A DNA stretch of 64,000 bases from Gracilariopsis chorda (GCA_003194525.1 NBIV01000001.1:434001-498000), one strand, 5' to 3'; positions 10,506 through 22,018 are shown, numbered from the stretch's first letter. Program-made: numbers and translations. Notes: generated from the letters alone by a model not told the origin.

Positions 10506-11184
10506 ACGCTGAAAGCTTCTAACTTCAATCGGGTCTCGGCCTTCGTTAGATAAAGTTCAATCCTCTTGTGATCACCACAAGGTAGGTGACGGTCTGAGAC
10601 TTAACAATGCCCTTTTCCCACTCGCTGTGCATTTCATCATGTACCATCTCAGAATAAGCTAAACCCACACCCATGAGTTGGGTAGTGTTCAGTCCGACAA
10701 GGCGCTCCGTCTTTGCATGTGTACTACAACTGAAGCCATGGATGTTGCTATACCAGTATTATTTGAATCGTTTCTTGCAGTACCTCTAGGTATGATAGCC
10801 TTTACCGTATTCCCCGTGGGAGAATGGCGAGTGAGGACAAGCAAAGGAAAGATTTGTTTTTGTAAGGTCTCATGAACTTTGTAAAGGACAAACGTTACAA
10901 GTATACGACAATGATAGCCATGCACTAAATAGTGGTCATGGCATCATGGTACACATACGACTTTATTACACATGTTTTGTACTACCTTAACAAGGCAATG
11001 AGCATGTCAGAGAAAGCTTTGACGGTTCAAGCTAGCACTGCCTACACTTCTAAAAGTTTACAAAAGGGTTGTTGACAAGTTCAATCAAGCACTCAAACCC
11101 CTCAAAACAGAAACGCAAGGTAAACCGGACCCGTCTAGCAGGGGCTTGCGCGGATACATTAGTTCGTAGCATCTTCAGCAAGAA
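10506..11184. other. spacer between convergent genes
   Basis: The 679 bp between the stop codons of the first UBR7-like gene and the RING gene show no coding potential. They should hold both 3' untranslated regions and polyadenylation sites; no specific signal was identified. Confidence 0.5.
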
Positions 11185-12150
11185 TCAGATACGCGAAGAG
11201 GCCGCAGCTTGCGAGCCGGGTTCAGGCTGCGAAGGAACAGCATCCGGAGTGACAGAAGCTTGAGCAAGGTTTTCAGCCTGAGCTCTCGCAGCCTCCTCAG
11301 CGGCCTTGGCGGCAGCAATTCCAGCCCTGGACTTCTTCTTGACTTTCTTTTTCCGACCGCCAGTACTGCCCGATGTCGGCGGTTTCGCGGGAGAGGCCGA
11401 CGGCTGGTGCTGTGCAGCTGCAGAGGCGGCAGTCATAACTTTCTTGTACCGCGGAGCAGGATGTGGCGAAGGACGAGGGGTAGCACGCATACGTCCACCA
11501 GAGATGTATCCTTGTGGACCGAAACGACGGTTTGATATAACCTTTGTAGAACGCATAAGACGGTTATATTGGTGCTCCTCTTCCTCCCAGAAGCGGTGTT
11601 CAAGCTCGTCTTCAAGGTCTTCATTGCTGTAGTGGGGGGCGGATGAAGAGGGTGGTGGAGGGGCTACAAGAGCGTCTATAGGCGGTAAAGCAAACGATGC
11701 TTCTATGTCATGTTTTGCGGAATGGATTTCACTAAGATTTATCCAGGGTAGTTGGCGGAGCATCACGGTGGGCTGAAGGAGATACGGGGGTTGATTGTGT
11801 TCGGTGACGGGACCGCACACCGGCTGTGCTGCCTCGTCGCGATGGACGAAAAGTGAGTTGAAGGGGGACTTGCAATTCGGACACAACTCTCGTACGGTTG
11901 CCCAGGAGAGTAGACAGTCGATGCAAAACGTGTGCCCGCAAATGGGGACGGTGACGCGGTCGAGAACGGTGGAACAGACATCATGACAAATTGTACAAAG
12001 ATCTGGCGCGGTGGGGGAGGAGGAGGATGACGCGGATGCGACGGATGGTTGGTGAAGGTGCAGTTCGGAGACTTGATGGTTTAGAGAGGCAAGAGGTGAG
12101 GGGGGGTTGTTGGTACGTTCCGGGAATCCATTGTTACAGGTATTGGTCAT
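11185..12150 (-). CDS. RING-finger protein, putative E3 ubiquitin ligase
   Basis: A 321-residue protein with a C3HC4 RING at residues 52-93: CTIC (52, 55), ICGHTFCIDC (71, 73, 76, 79), CPNC (90, 93). RING domains recruit ubiquitin-conjugating enzymes. The N-terminal 50 residues are Ser/Pro-rich. A central acidic helix (FWEEEEHQYNRLM) is followed by a basic strip (RRFGPQGYISGG), and the tail is Ala/Lys-rich (GGRKKKVKKKSRAG then a long Ala-rich helix). This outline recalls PHRF1/Topors-type nuclear RING proteins, but no second domain is recognised. Start: ATG at 12148-12150. It lies between two other ubiquitin-related genes (UBR7-like A and ARMC8). Confidence 0.85.
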   Translation of the reverse strand: MTNTCNNGFPERTNNPPSPLASLNHQVSELHLHQPSVASASSSSSPTAPDLCTICHDVCSTVLDRVTVPICGHTFCIDCLLSWATVRELCPNCKSPFNSLFVHRDEAAQPVCGPVTEHNQPPYLLQPTVMLRQLPWINLSEIHSAKHDIEASFALPPIDALVAPPPPSSSAPHYSNEDLEDELEHRFWEEEEHQYNRLMRSTKVISNRRFGPQGYISGGRMRATPRPSPHPAPRYKKVMTAASAAAQHQPSASPAKPPTSGSTGGRKKKVKKKSRAGIAAAKAAEEAARAQAENLAQASVTPDAVPSQPEPGSQAAASSRI

Positions 12151-15100
12151 AAGACAGACAAAAAGAGTGCACGAAGAATATATTCAGGCGTAAGCGAGAA
12201 GCAAACGCGGGAGGTACAAAAAGGTGGTGTACGGAGGGGGAAATGTCCGATGACGTAGAGAGGCAACGTCACCGTAACACGACAAAAGAAGTGAAGCTGG
12301 CACTTTATCAAGTGTTAGCGCGGCGGACGGGCAATGGGGGCGCGGAACAGTGGGGGGAAAGAGGCGACAAGGACGAGGCAAGCAGCCTGTCTCTTTTCGG
12401 GGATGAGATGGTGGGCGTTGAGCGCGAGAAGACGCGCGTAAGTCGGAGTGAAAGGACCTGGCGCCGGTTTTGTACGCCAGCGTGAGAGGCGCGCGAGGCC
12501 ACGTGCAGAAGGTGCAGGCACCGGCTGGCGCGAGGAGAAGCAAGTGAGCGGTTCACGGCGCAACAGCGGCCACTCGAACACGCTTTGCTTCTCGTGACGC
12601 GCCGCGCAGCCAGCAAAGCGGCCCAACGGCTGTAAGCACTGAAAGTTGTGACGCCCGCGGGGCCCGCCGGTCGCGCTGTGGGCCGTACACGTGGCCAGGG
12701 GGGTGGGGGTGACCCGAGTGGACCTGCTTTTTCTGAATTTGCGAGCGCTCTGTTCTCATGAGCGGGGGCGGTGCGATGGACCAATTGGCGCGTTACACAC
12801 GGCCGGTGCTCCTTCGTGCGTGCGAGAATATTCCGCGTACCAAGGGTATCTAATGACTGAGCGCCACCGCATGCTGTGCGAAGTGAAACCTAACGCGCTT
12901 GCTGCTTCATTTCCTGCACCCCTGTCGGGTTTACCCTTCGTAGCTCTATCTCACGTCTGCTTCCGTTCAATAATACGCGTTAGCAATTTAGCCATCCTGT
13001 AGCCTGTCTACCAACGGGTGAAATGGACTGCTAACCCTTCTGTAGCACCACTGCGCCGCCTTCTCGCTCCTTTCTTCATGTAGCGCAATTCAACTTGGCT
13101 TGACCAACTCCCTTCATCCACCCACAGCACCCCGCAAAAGTGCTTGTCTCCTCAACAAGCTCCACTGAACCCATTACATTCTCCGTCAACATTCGCTTGA
13201 ATCTCTATTCTCGCGTTTGTGTCCACAACCAGATCCCCGTCGTCGACAACTTCCTTATTCACAGCCACAAACTCAAATCCAACATCTTCCTCACACGCTG
13301 TGAACTCACTACCCCTGTAATATGCTACATTTTGTTGTACTCAAGGTAGTATCGAGACCACTCAACAGAATCGAACTGCAGCTACAACCCTTGTCGACTC
13401 ACCATGCCAACGCTGTTGTATGTTCATGCGCACACTCACTCTACGATTTCGAAAAGCATGCAAACAGCGTTACTGAGTAGGAGTCCAACTCATCTCTTCT
13501 GCAAGCGCACCAACATCCTCCAAAGCATTAACCGTATCCAAACAGCATTCAGTACACAATAGTAAATCCGTGCATTACCGCGTTACCTCACCTCTACGCC
13601 TGCTTTCATTACCTTCGGTACAAACGTTATCCTTGAATCATGTGCGTGTAATCTTCCAACCCGACAAGTGACGCTTAAAGGGTCAATCCTTGATCCTTAT
13701 GCCACCCAGTATGAAACAAGCACTTATGTTCACGACGGGCCCGACAATCTTGGAAGATAAATCCTAGTTGCCTGCAACTCACACCAATTCGCTCGTCTAT
13801 GAGGGTATTATTACAGTATCATCATACCTCGTCGCCTGCTTTACACTTGTACCGTCCTCCAATAGAAGGGGGGATTGCTATCGCCCGTCCGCCACCAATG
13901 CATGTCTTCTTTTTGTATACTTTAGGTTTTTAAAATGAGTAATAGCAGACCATCTCGGACACCTCACAAGTACAAACGGTCTACACGCGTCACTACCGCG
14001 CTACGAGCTTTGCCATTTCAGACCAGGAACCATTCCAACAAAGTCAACACTGGTTCCTCTGCTGTTCAACACTCCTTCAGTTGCCGTCCTACTTCCAACA
14101 ATGCCAGCAGCCTTTGACCTGTTGTGTCCTTCCGAACTGTACAAATACCAATTCAACCAAGCTCTAGGCAACATCACGTCATGCGGTTCAGCGCCTAGCT
14201 GGGTTGATACATGTGATGTTACTCATATCATGCCATGAGACCCAAATATCATGGGATCCCAATATCGTACAAAGTGTAAAACCATGCGCTTTAGAACCAA
14301 TTTGGCTGCGCTGCACGTCAAATCCAAGCGCCCACAGACTACCAATATACACAAAACATTGTTATGCGTTTATATCGGATAGCAAGTCATGAGCCCAACT
14401 CTTACAAGAAGGTCTCATGCGGAACCAGCATTCCATTCATGCGTATTAAGGGTTAAGAGGGTCAGCACTGCTAACCCTGGTAGCGACCAACGGTACCTCA
14501 TCTACTACTCTTGGGACTACGTAAGCTTCCAACTTTGGAGCAATCCCAGCATTTCCATGTCACGCCAACTCATACCCTTGTACTCGTTGTTGTCCACCCA
14601 CACTGTAACCTGCAAAAAGAATTTATGGGCATATCTTCATAAGAAAAGAGTTACACGCGAACAAAGTGTTACACGAATTTCCCGAGACATGACTATTTAC
14701 CCTCCTTTGACTCGTTTAAAATGAGCCTCTTCGTCTCCTGCATGATCTTAATACAATCGAGTACAACAATAGGCGTGCCTTCCTGTCTGAACAGATTGCA
14801 AAACTTTATTGAGCCTGCAAGCGCACCTTTCGATATCTAAGTAATGCCAACTGCTGATATTTGCTCTGGTCAAGAAGCACGTCCATAGTCTGTTCGCGGA
14901 CAAGTTTGGATTTTGCAAACTGTTTAGCATTATGAGTCAAACGACTAACCGTGTACGACTAACTATAACTTTCAAAGGTGTGGATTACCCTGAAACCAAT
15001 AATAGGGTAGCGACTTTGCTGCGCATGACGCGCAGCTGAAGGAGTTCTGCTGCACCCTTCAGCGAACACAACTACGAAACAACAATTCATCACAGTTGGC

Positions 15101-15849
15101 AAAGAGGACCGCATTTAAGACAACAAGAGAGCTCGGATGTGTCATGTCTCTTCTCAGTGACGATCATATAACAATAATGCATGACCTCAATTGACATATC
15201 TTAACAGTAAAGAGTTAGCAAACTGAATCAGTTCCAAGTTGGTGAGAGAAGTTGGAGCAGTGATGGTGAAAGATGTGTTGCTACAGATTTTCAATTAGGG
15301 CGTGTAAACGTGGGCGAGAGAAACCAGTTTTTTGAGCCATGCTTGTGAGAAATAACTGCATCTGGAATACTGGTCGAAAACAAAATCAGACAGCTTAAAT
15401 TGCGCGTTGTGGAGCAGATTGCCGTAGATAAGCTCTCGTGGGCAAGACAGGGCATGGCCAAATGTAGGCCAGCGTAGCAGCGACAGATGATCGTGGCCCA
15501 CCAGGTTGAAGGGCTAATCGTGTCTGTCGGTTCTCGGAAGACTTTCGTTCCTGTGACAAGGCAAAAGGGGACACCAATATCGCAGATTCTACCCCGCGTC
15601 ACTTCACCCTTCCACTCCGTTCTACATACTGCTTAGGGATATCTCAAGTGCAGGGCTGCGCCCTCTAGCCTTCTGACGTTCTGGGTTTCTTGGAGCACAG
15701 TTTGTACTGTTGGTGCTCCCGTATTCCATTTGTCACCTGCTCAGGTTACCGAACCGGAGAGTACAAGAGTGTCATACAATATAGAAGGTACATACCGTCA
15801 TCAAAACCATTTCACCTATACCGCGCCCCATCCCGTGCTACTCCTCACC
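12151..15849. other. 3.7-kb gene-poor region
   Basis: No protein gene, tRNA or recognisable transposon is supported. Open frames are below about 160 codons, low in complexity and overlap on both strands. The stretch 13.0-13.9 kb is G-poor on the plus strand. TAACCCTT or its complement occurs at 13032 and 14448. The last few hundred bases hold the 5' region of the ARMC8 gene. Confidence 0.5.
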
Positions 15850-18276
15850 ATGATCACACATTTAAGGCAACACATTACTGCTTTAGAAGCACCGCAACTT
15901 TCCTCTCGTATTGCCGCAGCACGAAGCATTAAGAACGCCGTCGTCGGGAATCCCACCAACAAGCGACTCTTTATATCAAACGGAGTCATACAGCCTCTTA
16001 TCACTGCTGCAAGCCATGATTCACCTGAACTAGCTGAGCAGGCTATCTCCGCAATCGGTTCTCTCGCAAGTTTTCTCCCGCCTCTTCCCGTTGAGCAGCT
16101 TGCGCCTCCCATATTGAGATGCCTCTTCTCAGAAGACATTCGCCCCGTAAACGCTGCTGCCCGCGCACTTAAGCTCATTGTGTGCTCTGATGCGATTGAT
16201 ATCAATGAATTCGTTCCCGCGTTTACCACCCCTGACGTGGCGAGAAGGCTCGTTGAACTTATCAGTTATAATGATGATGGTATTCCCGAGGTTTGCGCCG
16301 TTGTTCTATCTCGAATATGCGTTTCTGTCGAAGAGGCCACAGTGTTTGAGCAAGTCAATGCCATCACCGCCCTAGTGCAAATTCTATGCCGAACGAACCA
16401 CGAAAGATGTATTGAAGCCTGCCTGAGCGCTTTGTCGGCATTGTCTCGGAATAATTCCGCAATCTCAAGACAGCTGACTTGTACCCATGGACTTGTTAAT
16501 GTCGTTATGCCTCTAACACATTCCACCACGCCGTCTCTAAGACTCACTGCATGTCAGATTCTTACCATCTTTCACTCAGATGGATTTCTACCGTCCGGTC
16601 TTGATAGCGCAGTTGTAACAGCGCTAGTGAATCTGTTGGACGAAACGTTACCTCAAATGCAAATAACCGCAGCGTTTACGTTATCTGACCTTGTTGGCCA
16701 TTCCCCAGAGCTCCAAAGCGTAGCGACAAAGAACAAAGCTGTGTCAAAGCTAATAACCATCTTCTATGACAACATGCCTCAAGACGACGAGCAAAGCGAC
16801 GAAGTTGACATGGTAGATGTTAGCTTTCCATCGCAAGCGAAGCACGAATACCGCGTCGACGCCTGTGCAAGCGCATTGACGGCGCTGGCTGCCCTTACGC
16901 GGAACATTGATGCTTCGCGGGTTGCCCTTGTTGAAGAAGATGCGCTCCCGAGAATAATTGTTGCTCTGCAGGAGGATAACGACGATATCGTGCTGGCCGC
17001 AGTGCAGTGCGTTCGCTCGCTTAGCCGAAGCGTGAAAATAGTCCGTCGTGATATTGCCGATGACCAAATAGGAGTAACACTGCTGCACCTATTATCTTCT
17101 TCGAATGTCGCCATTCGACGAAGCGCAAGTGCGGCTCTGTGCAATCTCGTTCTGGAGTTTTCTCCGATTAGAACATCTATTCTTGAAAACGGTGGGATAT
17201 GCATTTTGACTGGATTGCTCAGTTCTGTTGATGATGAGCTTCGAGAAAATGCATTATGGGCATTGAAGAATATACTTTTCAAGGCAGATTCCGAGACAAA
17301 GACCGCTGTCATGAACCAACTTGGTTACACAAATCTACAGGCGTTGTGCACAGACACGCATCTGAGAATTCGCGAGCTCGCCATGATGATTGTGCGAAAC
17401 CTAGCGTGCTCAGGCTCAACAGAATCTCAGCGCGAGGAACTGGACGCATTGTTTGCCGCCACTGGAAACAAGCTGATTTCAATTCTCTCTGAGGCACTTC
17501 GAGTTGATACCGAGAGTTCCAAACTTGCAGTGCAGGCATTGTATGTGGTGTGTAACATTGCTTCTGGCACTGAAGAGCATAAAGCTTCCTTGATTGATTC
17601 TGATATACCAGGCCTTATTCTGAAATGGACGTCACACAAAGACGAAGGAGCTCGAATTGCAGCGGTTTGGTGTGCGATCAATTTATCATGGAAGGATAGA
17701 CGTACTCCATCTCAACCTTCATTGCACCGTCAGCGGCTACCCAGATGCGTGTTAAGGCCGCAGCATTTACCAGCACCGTCTTCACCTTTCTCTCGAAGGG
17801 TGTTGGAAAGATCGGACAGAAGTTATGGAGGTGTTAATGCCATCATGACAGAACAGCGGGACAGTTCCCCAGAAACAGAAATGGACGTAGAGCATGAGAA
17901 CGTTCTGATGATATCCGCAGCGCCAGAGCCACACCATTTACGGACACATACGCGAGGAGCATCATCAGCTCGTCGTCGAGGACCTGCTCCTAAGAGCAGC
18001 GGGTACCAATGGAGAATTGAACGCCTAAGGGAACTAGGTTTCGAAGTACGATTACGGTCTCTCACCAACGACCCACACATTGAGGTGCAGGGCAGAGCAA
18101 GAGCTGCACTAGAATTCTTTGACTGTGGTGATGTCAACCCACTTGATTACAGTCCGTCTGCGTTACTGGAATATGACTCTCCCTCGGTCCTCCCACCACA
18201 GTCCTCGCGTGCATTATCGCATTCTATCGTTCATCGGGTTCTTGCGAGTGACAGTTCTTCAGGAGGTTCTACATGA
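15850..18276 (+). CDS. ARMC8/GID5 armadillo-repeat subunit of the GID/CTLH ubiquitin ligase
   Basis: An 808-residue armadillo-repeat protein. It starts MITHLRQHITALEAPQLSSR, and tandem ARM helices fill about residues 20-620 (for example VARRLVELISYNDDGIPEVC, RRSASAALCNLVLEFSPIR, ENALWALKNILFKAD). The C-terminus WRIERLRELGFEVRLRSL followed by ARAALEFF matches the end of ARMC8 (a LRDMG.. repeat), here separated from the preceding AINLSWK helix by an Arg/Ser/Pro-rich insert of about 120 residues. Family knowledge: ARMC8, yeast Gid5/Vid28, is the scaffold carrying substrate receptors in the GID/CTLH E3 ligase. The ATG at 15850 is the first in the frame; the frame stays open upstream without an ATG, so an upstream exon is possible. 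Length exceeds human ARMC8 (about 670) mainly through the insert. Confidence 0.85.
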   Translation: MITHLRQHITALEAPQLSSRIAAARSIKNAVVGNPTNKRLFISNGVIQPLITAASHDSPELAEQAISAIGSLASFLPPLPVEQLAPPILRCLFSEDIRPVNAAARALKLIVCSDAIDINEFVPAFTTPDVARRLVELISYNDDGIPEVCAVVLSRICVSVEEATVFEQVNAITALVQILCRTNHERCIEACLSALSALSRNNSAISRQLTCTHGLVNVVMPLTHSTTPSLRLTACQILTIFHSDGFLPSGLDSAVVTALVNLLDETLPQMQITAAFTLSDLVGHSPELQSVATKNKAVSKLITIFYDNMPQDDEQSDEVDMVDVSFPSQAKHEYRVDACASALTALAALTRNIDASRVALVEEDALPRIIVALQEDNDDIVLAAVQCVRSLSRSVKIVRRDIADDQIGVTLLHLLSSSNVAIRRSASAALCNLVLEFSPIRTSILENGGICILTGLLSSVDDELRENALWALKNILFKADSETKTAVMNQLGYTNLQALCTDTHLRIRELAMMIVRNLACSGSTESQREELDALFAATGNKLISILSEALRVDTESSKLAVQALYVVCNIASGTEEHKASLIDSDIPGLILKWTSHKDEGARIAAVWCAINLSWKDRRTPSQPSLHRQRLPRCVLRPQHLPAPSSPFSRRVLERSDRSYGGVNAIMTEQRDSSPETEMDVEHENVLMISAAPEPHHLRTHTRGASSARRRGPAPKSSGYQWRIERLRELGFEVRLRSLTNDPHIEVQGRARAALEFFDCGDVNPLDYSPSALLEYDSPSVLPPQSSRALSHSIVHRVLASDSSSGGST

Positions 18277-18842
18277 AGTTGTTCACCATTTGTCTTTCAA
18301 AGCTAAGTTATCGAATGTGTGGTATGCAGAAGGATACAATCACTGTTTCAGTGTCCTGATAGTTACTGGAGTCTGCTTTTAAACATTGGGTGAAAATATT
18401 TGCGGCACGAAGTGAAGCATAGGGGAATACTAAGTACCTTTAGTATTGGACATTAGATTGGAACTAATATGCAATGTTTCTCAAACAGCTGAGCCGAGCC
18501 GCTATCTCTAGGGGAACAGCTTCTGATGTAGCTACGGCAAGAACGCGTTACACGTGCAGAGGTCGGGTCACGTTTAGATCAAGAACGTTTTTCTGTACTT
18601 AATAGAAACGCCTACGGTGGGTAGTTGACCTGCTTAATTCATCACTCGTTATTGAGTTCAACCTGTTCATGAGTGAATTCCATGAACCTTTCTAGAATCT
18701 GTTGAAAAGAGACCAGATCGCTGTTTTCAAGCTCAGCGTCTAAGACCAACTGCATCCATCGCCTTGGTCAACGACCTGGAACGACAGCTTTGTCCTTAAC
18801 CGGAGGCATGAACTTGCCGTACGTTTGAAACGAAACATGCCT
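18277..18842. other. spacer between convergent genes
   Basis: A 566-bp stretch between the stops of ARMC8 and the second UBR7-like gene. Nothing beyond expected 3' untranslated sequence is seen. Confidence 0.5.
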
Positions 18843-19955
18843 TCAAGTTTGTCCTCTATGGTCTACAAGCATCTCAGCCTTGAGATCTGTCATGAACTGC
18901 AGCAGAACATCTTGACTCAAATTCCCTCCGTTAGTTTGTATGGCTTCTTTTAGAAAATCAGTTATGCGACGACGAATGGCACTGCGTTCCTGAACTCCTG
19001 AAGGCTTCTTCGAGTCTCGGTTTGACCTTTGCAGTTCGATACCCGATGCCTTTTGCTGCGTATCGTTTTCGCCGCTAGCAGACTTTCTTGGGATGCGTGC
19101 GCCTTCGTCAAACACTTTTCTTCGTTCTGGTTGTTCTGGTTCCTCTACTTCAACTTCTATGAGCTCATACTCCTCGTCATCATCTTCTTCTTCTTCAACA
19201 ACTACCTGGTCTGTGTCCTCGTCGTCCGTTAAAGGCGAAACGAAATCGCTTTTGTCAGCGATGTACGAAGCCTTGCCGGCTTCGTACAGTTCCATACATT
19301 CTTCGCACTTGCAAAGGTGTAATCTGAAGCCCGGGTACCACATGTAGTCCAAGGTTCCAGCTTTAGTTGCGACACTGACATTCTTCGGTCGAACACAGCT
19401 GTTCCCTTTGTATTTTTTGTGTGAACCTTTCTTCTTCCACACAGATAAAAGCTCATAGTATTCTGCCAAAACTGGCAAGTTTCTGACGCAATCCTTGCAA
19501 GTTAGCTCGTACTCAAAGGCAAAAGGGCTCGTTTGACTCCGCGGAATTCCGTCACATTTGAAGCATTTCTCGTGGAACCAATCCTCGCACATGGCACACT
19601 GCGTCATCGCATACCTGTAATCATACTCGCTGCGACACCGGCAATAGTAACCCGAAAAGTTTTGGGAATAAATGTGTTCGTTTCCTAAGTTGAAATCATC
19701 CTTGTTCGGATTGAGAAGACAGCAATTCTTAGCTCGTTTGTTGCCGCAGTCACATCGAAACCCCCGTTTTGTGTACAACTCAAATACTTCATCCGGATGA
19801 TCCGCATGGCATGCTTCTCGACATCCGCGACAAAACCCCGAGGGAATCCCACCTGCCTCTTTCGTGCACTTCCGACAACTGTACAAATCCTGCCGAACGT
19901 GTCCTAGGTCGTACGTACACGGTCGGTTGAACCTACGACCCTTCTGACGTGGCAT
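18843..19955 (-). CDS. UBR7-like protein (UBR box plus PHD finger), copy B
   Basis: A 370-residue paralogue of the protein at 9.4-10.5 kb, on the opposite strand. The UBR box begins CTYDLGHVRQDLYSC and continues CRGCREACHADHPDEVFELY and FRCDCGNKRAKNCC; the PHD part has CRCRSEYD and QCAMCEDWFHEKCF. The linker that follows (RNLPVLAEYYELLSVWK, DYMWYPGFRLHLCKCEECM) also matches copy A. It differs by a strongly acidic stretch (VVVEEEEDDDEEYELIEVEV) near residues 255-280. Both copies end in a helix (FLKEAIQTNGGNLSQDVLL here). The ATG at 19953-19955 gives MPRQKGRRFN, equivalent to MPKRRPFKK in copy A. The level of divergence means an old duplication. Confidence 0.9.
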   Translation of the reverse strand: MPRQKGRRFNRPCTYDLGHVRQDLYSCRKCTKEAGGIPSGFCRGCREACHADHPDEVFELYTKRGFRCDCGNKRAKNCCLLNPNKDDFNLGNEHIYSQNFSGYYCRCRSEYDYRYAMTQCAMCEDWFHEKCFKCDGIPRSQTSPFAFEYELTCKDCVRNLPVLAEYYELLSVWKKKGSHKKYKGNSCVRPKNVSVATKAGTLDYMWYPGFRLHLCKCEECMELYEAGKASYIADKSDFVSPLTDDEDTDQVVVEEEEDDDEEYELIEVEVEEPEQPERRKVFDEGARIPRKSASGENDTQQKASGIELQRSNRDSKKPSGVQERSAIRRRITDFLKEAIQTNGGNLSQDVLLQFMTDLKAEMLVDHRGQT

Positions 19956-20786
19956 ACTGCTAAGTTCAGGCGGGAATCTACAACTCAAGAACCAACTACT
20001 GGTTAGTGCGAGACAGTATTTTGTGTGTCGTCTTCGCTATGTGCAAAGATTTCTAAAACGAAGGTGTTAAGTATTAATACATACTTTAACGCGAAGAAAG
20101 GGCTCCCTCTATTGGCTTTTGATGACGAACCCGGGACGCTTTATGTATCATGGAACGGAGCAGTATGTACAACCGCCCGAGAGGGCTAGTCTACATCTCG
20201 GGCTCTTGCTGCAGTAAGGTTCATGACGATGCAGCCCAAAATCTAAAGAAAAAGGTGTATGTCCTTGTACAAAGGGCAATCTTTCACAGTAAATTTGCTT
20301 GTGTCACACAAAGTTACGAGTACGAGCGTGTGAAAAGTTTTCACTGAAAACCCGTCGTGACGGCCGGCTCGGAGGTTGAATACAAGGGTATGTGAAAACT
20401 CGAGTTGGGAGTATCGAAACATAGATAAATTACACATCTCAGAGGCCTCTGGACAAGGATTGGATCTCCTTCCTTTGACCTGGATACGGGAATTCACACT
20501 TCTGATATCAAACTTCTACGGCTCTGAAGTGCAACTTCACCTGCAAAGGCCTTTTTACCAACCTAATGCTTTATGTTGTCTTGTAGAAACATAAGACTTA
20601 TCTGGGCTATGTGGCGGTGAAATTGTGAAGTCTCAGAGGAAGGGTGGTATTCAGGACCGGTTCGATAAGGCATTGTTTGTCTTAAATCTGAAGAACGAAG
20701 CGCTTCTCGTTCGCATCATACTCGAAGGTTGGGTTTAGTCTTGCCCTTTACAGCCTGCCGTACCCTGGAAACTCGCAGTAAAACAG
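19956..20786. promoter_or_regulatory. bidirectional promoter region between UBR7-like B and the HEAT-repeat gene
   Basis: The 831 bp between divergent starts have no supported gene. Regulatory role is inferred from position only; no specific element was recognised. Confidence 0.3.
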
Positions 20787-21767
20787 ATGGTTCCGTCCGA
20801 CGATGTCTTCTCACAGGATCCCTGTGTTCGAAAGCAAGCACTACACGACTACTCAGAACTACTGGCGAAGGACCCTAATTCTGCTGCGTCGGACATCCTA
20901 TCATTTGCAGAATTGTTGAAACTCGTCGTACGAGATGATCCAGATCCAAACGTGAGGTGTACCGCGCTGTCATTAAGTCAGTGTCCAGTAGATGTGCTGC
21001 ACGAAGCTCTGAACTCAAGCGATGTAGAGGCACGCGAAGCGGCGATTCGGGCAATATCAGAACAGCCACATGGTCAACACTCAAAACCTCTGCTGCAACA
21101 CATACCACTTGAACCCAACCCAAGAATACTTCACTTTGCTTTGAAGGCTCTCGATGTTCTCTTGTCTCATAATGCTGTCCCCAACAATTCCATCTCCCGT
21201 GCATTGGGCATTCCTCCCACACCGAATGGCCCTCTCGATGCGTTTGACTGCGAAGGTGTTCTCCGCGAATGTGCTGAACATGAAGAGCACGAAGTTCGCA
21301 CTGCAACTGCGGAAGTGTTGGCTACAATAGTCGCCAAGCAAGAACCTGTGGCTGCAAATGAGGCGTTCTTTACACTAGAACAGCTTCTTCGTGACGCAGA
21401 CGGGCGAGTCGCTATTGCTGCGTTATGTGCATTATCAAGGATACTGCCAACCCAGCATGAGCTGAGATTGTCGGAGAAATGCGTGAGAGCAATTCTAGTC
21501 AGGTTCTCTTCACCATCCACCCGTGCGGACATCTTTAAGGTGCTTGCTGGCTTTCCATGCAAATCCCTAAAAGCATACGCTGTGCTGCAAACTTTTGTTC
21601 GAAGAAGATTGTACAAGATTGCATCAGGAATAGTCACGACGAATCGAGAACTTGAAGAAGTTCAACAAGGCCTCGTGGAGATTGTAAGATGTAATCAGGA
21701 CTTTGCTAGGGTTCTCGACCTAAGGGAAAGCCAAAGTCAGAAAATGATAAGGCTTATAGAATCATGA
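20787..21767 (+). CDS. HEAT-repeat protein, weakly INTS4-like
   Basis: A 326-residue all-helical repeat protein. HEAT units are visible as paired helices with the typical turn residues: DPDPNVRCTALSLSQ, SSDVEAREAAIRAISEQ, EHEVRTATAEVLATIVAKQ and DADGRVAIAALCALSRILP. The stretch from EHEEHEVRTA to LQTFVRRRL resembles in order and spacing the central HEAT array of Integrator subunit 4, including the segment after the RILP helix (LSEKCVRAILVRFSSPSTR). INTS4 is about 960 residues, so this is either a short relative or an unrelated HEAT protein; the call is an inference. The ATG at 20787 is the first in frame and the stop follows a basic, charged C-terminus. Confidence 0.65.
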   Translation: MVPSDDVFSQDPCVRKQALHDYSELLAKDPNSAASDILSFAELLKLVVRDDPDPNVRCTALSLSQCPVDVLHEALNSSDVEAREAAIRAISEQPHGQHSKPLLQHIPLEPNPRILHFALKALDVLLSHNAVPNNSISRALGIPPTPNGPLDAFDCEGVLRECAEHEEHEVRTATAEVLATIVAKQEPVAANEAFFTLEQLLRDADGRVAIAALCALSRILPTQHELRLSEKCVRAILVRFSSPSTRADIFKVLAGFPCKSLKAYAVLQTFVRRRLYKIASGIVTTNRELEEVQQGLVEIVRCNQDFARVLDLRESQSQKMIRLIES

Positions 21768-22018
21768 CTATTTGCTGTGGTCAAAAGTAAAGTTATCTGT
21801 TGCCTTGAATACCGTGGGCGGAGACTCAAGGTCACTGAACTGAAAGTACTAGAGTTCCAATTACACATTCCACGACTATTGGTCGCAGTTGAAGTGGTGC
21901 CCTGTTTCATTTCAATGAACCCCCCCCCGAGTCAGTGGATGTTAGCTTTCTTGTTGGGAATAGTGGATCCGGTGCAACAATGTGTTCCCGGATGAGAAAT
22001 GTACTGAGTTAAATATGC

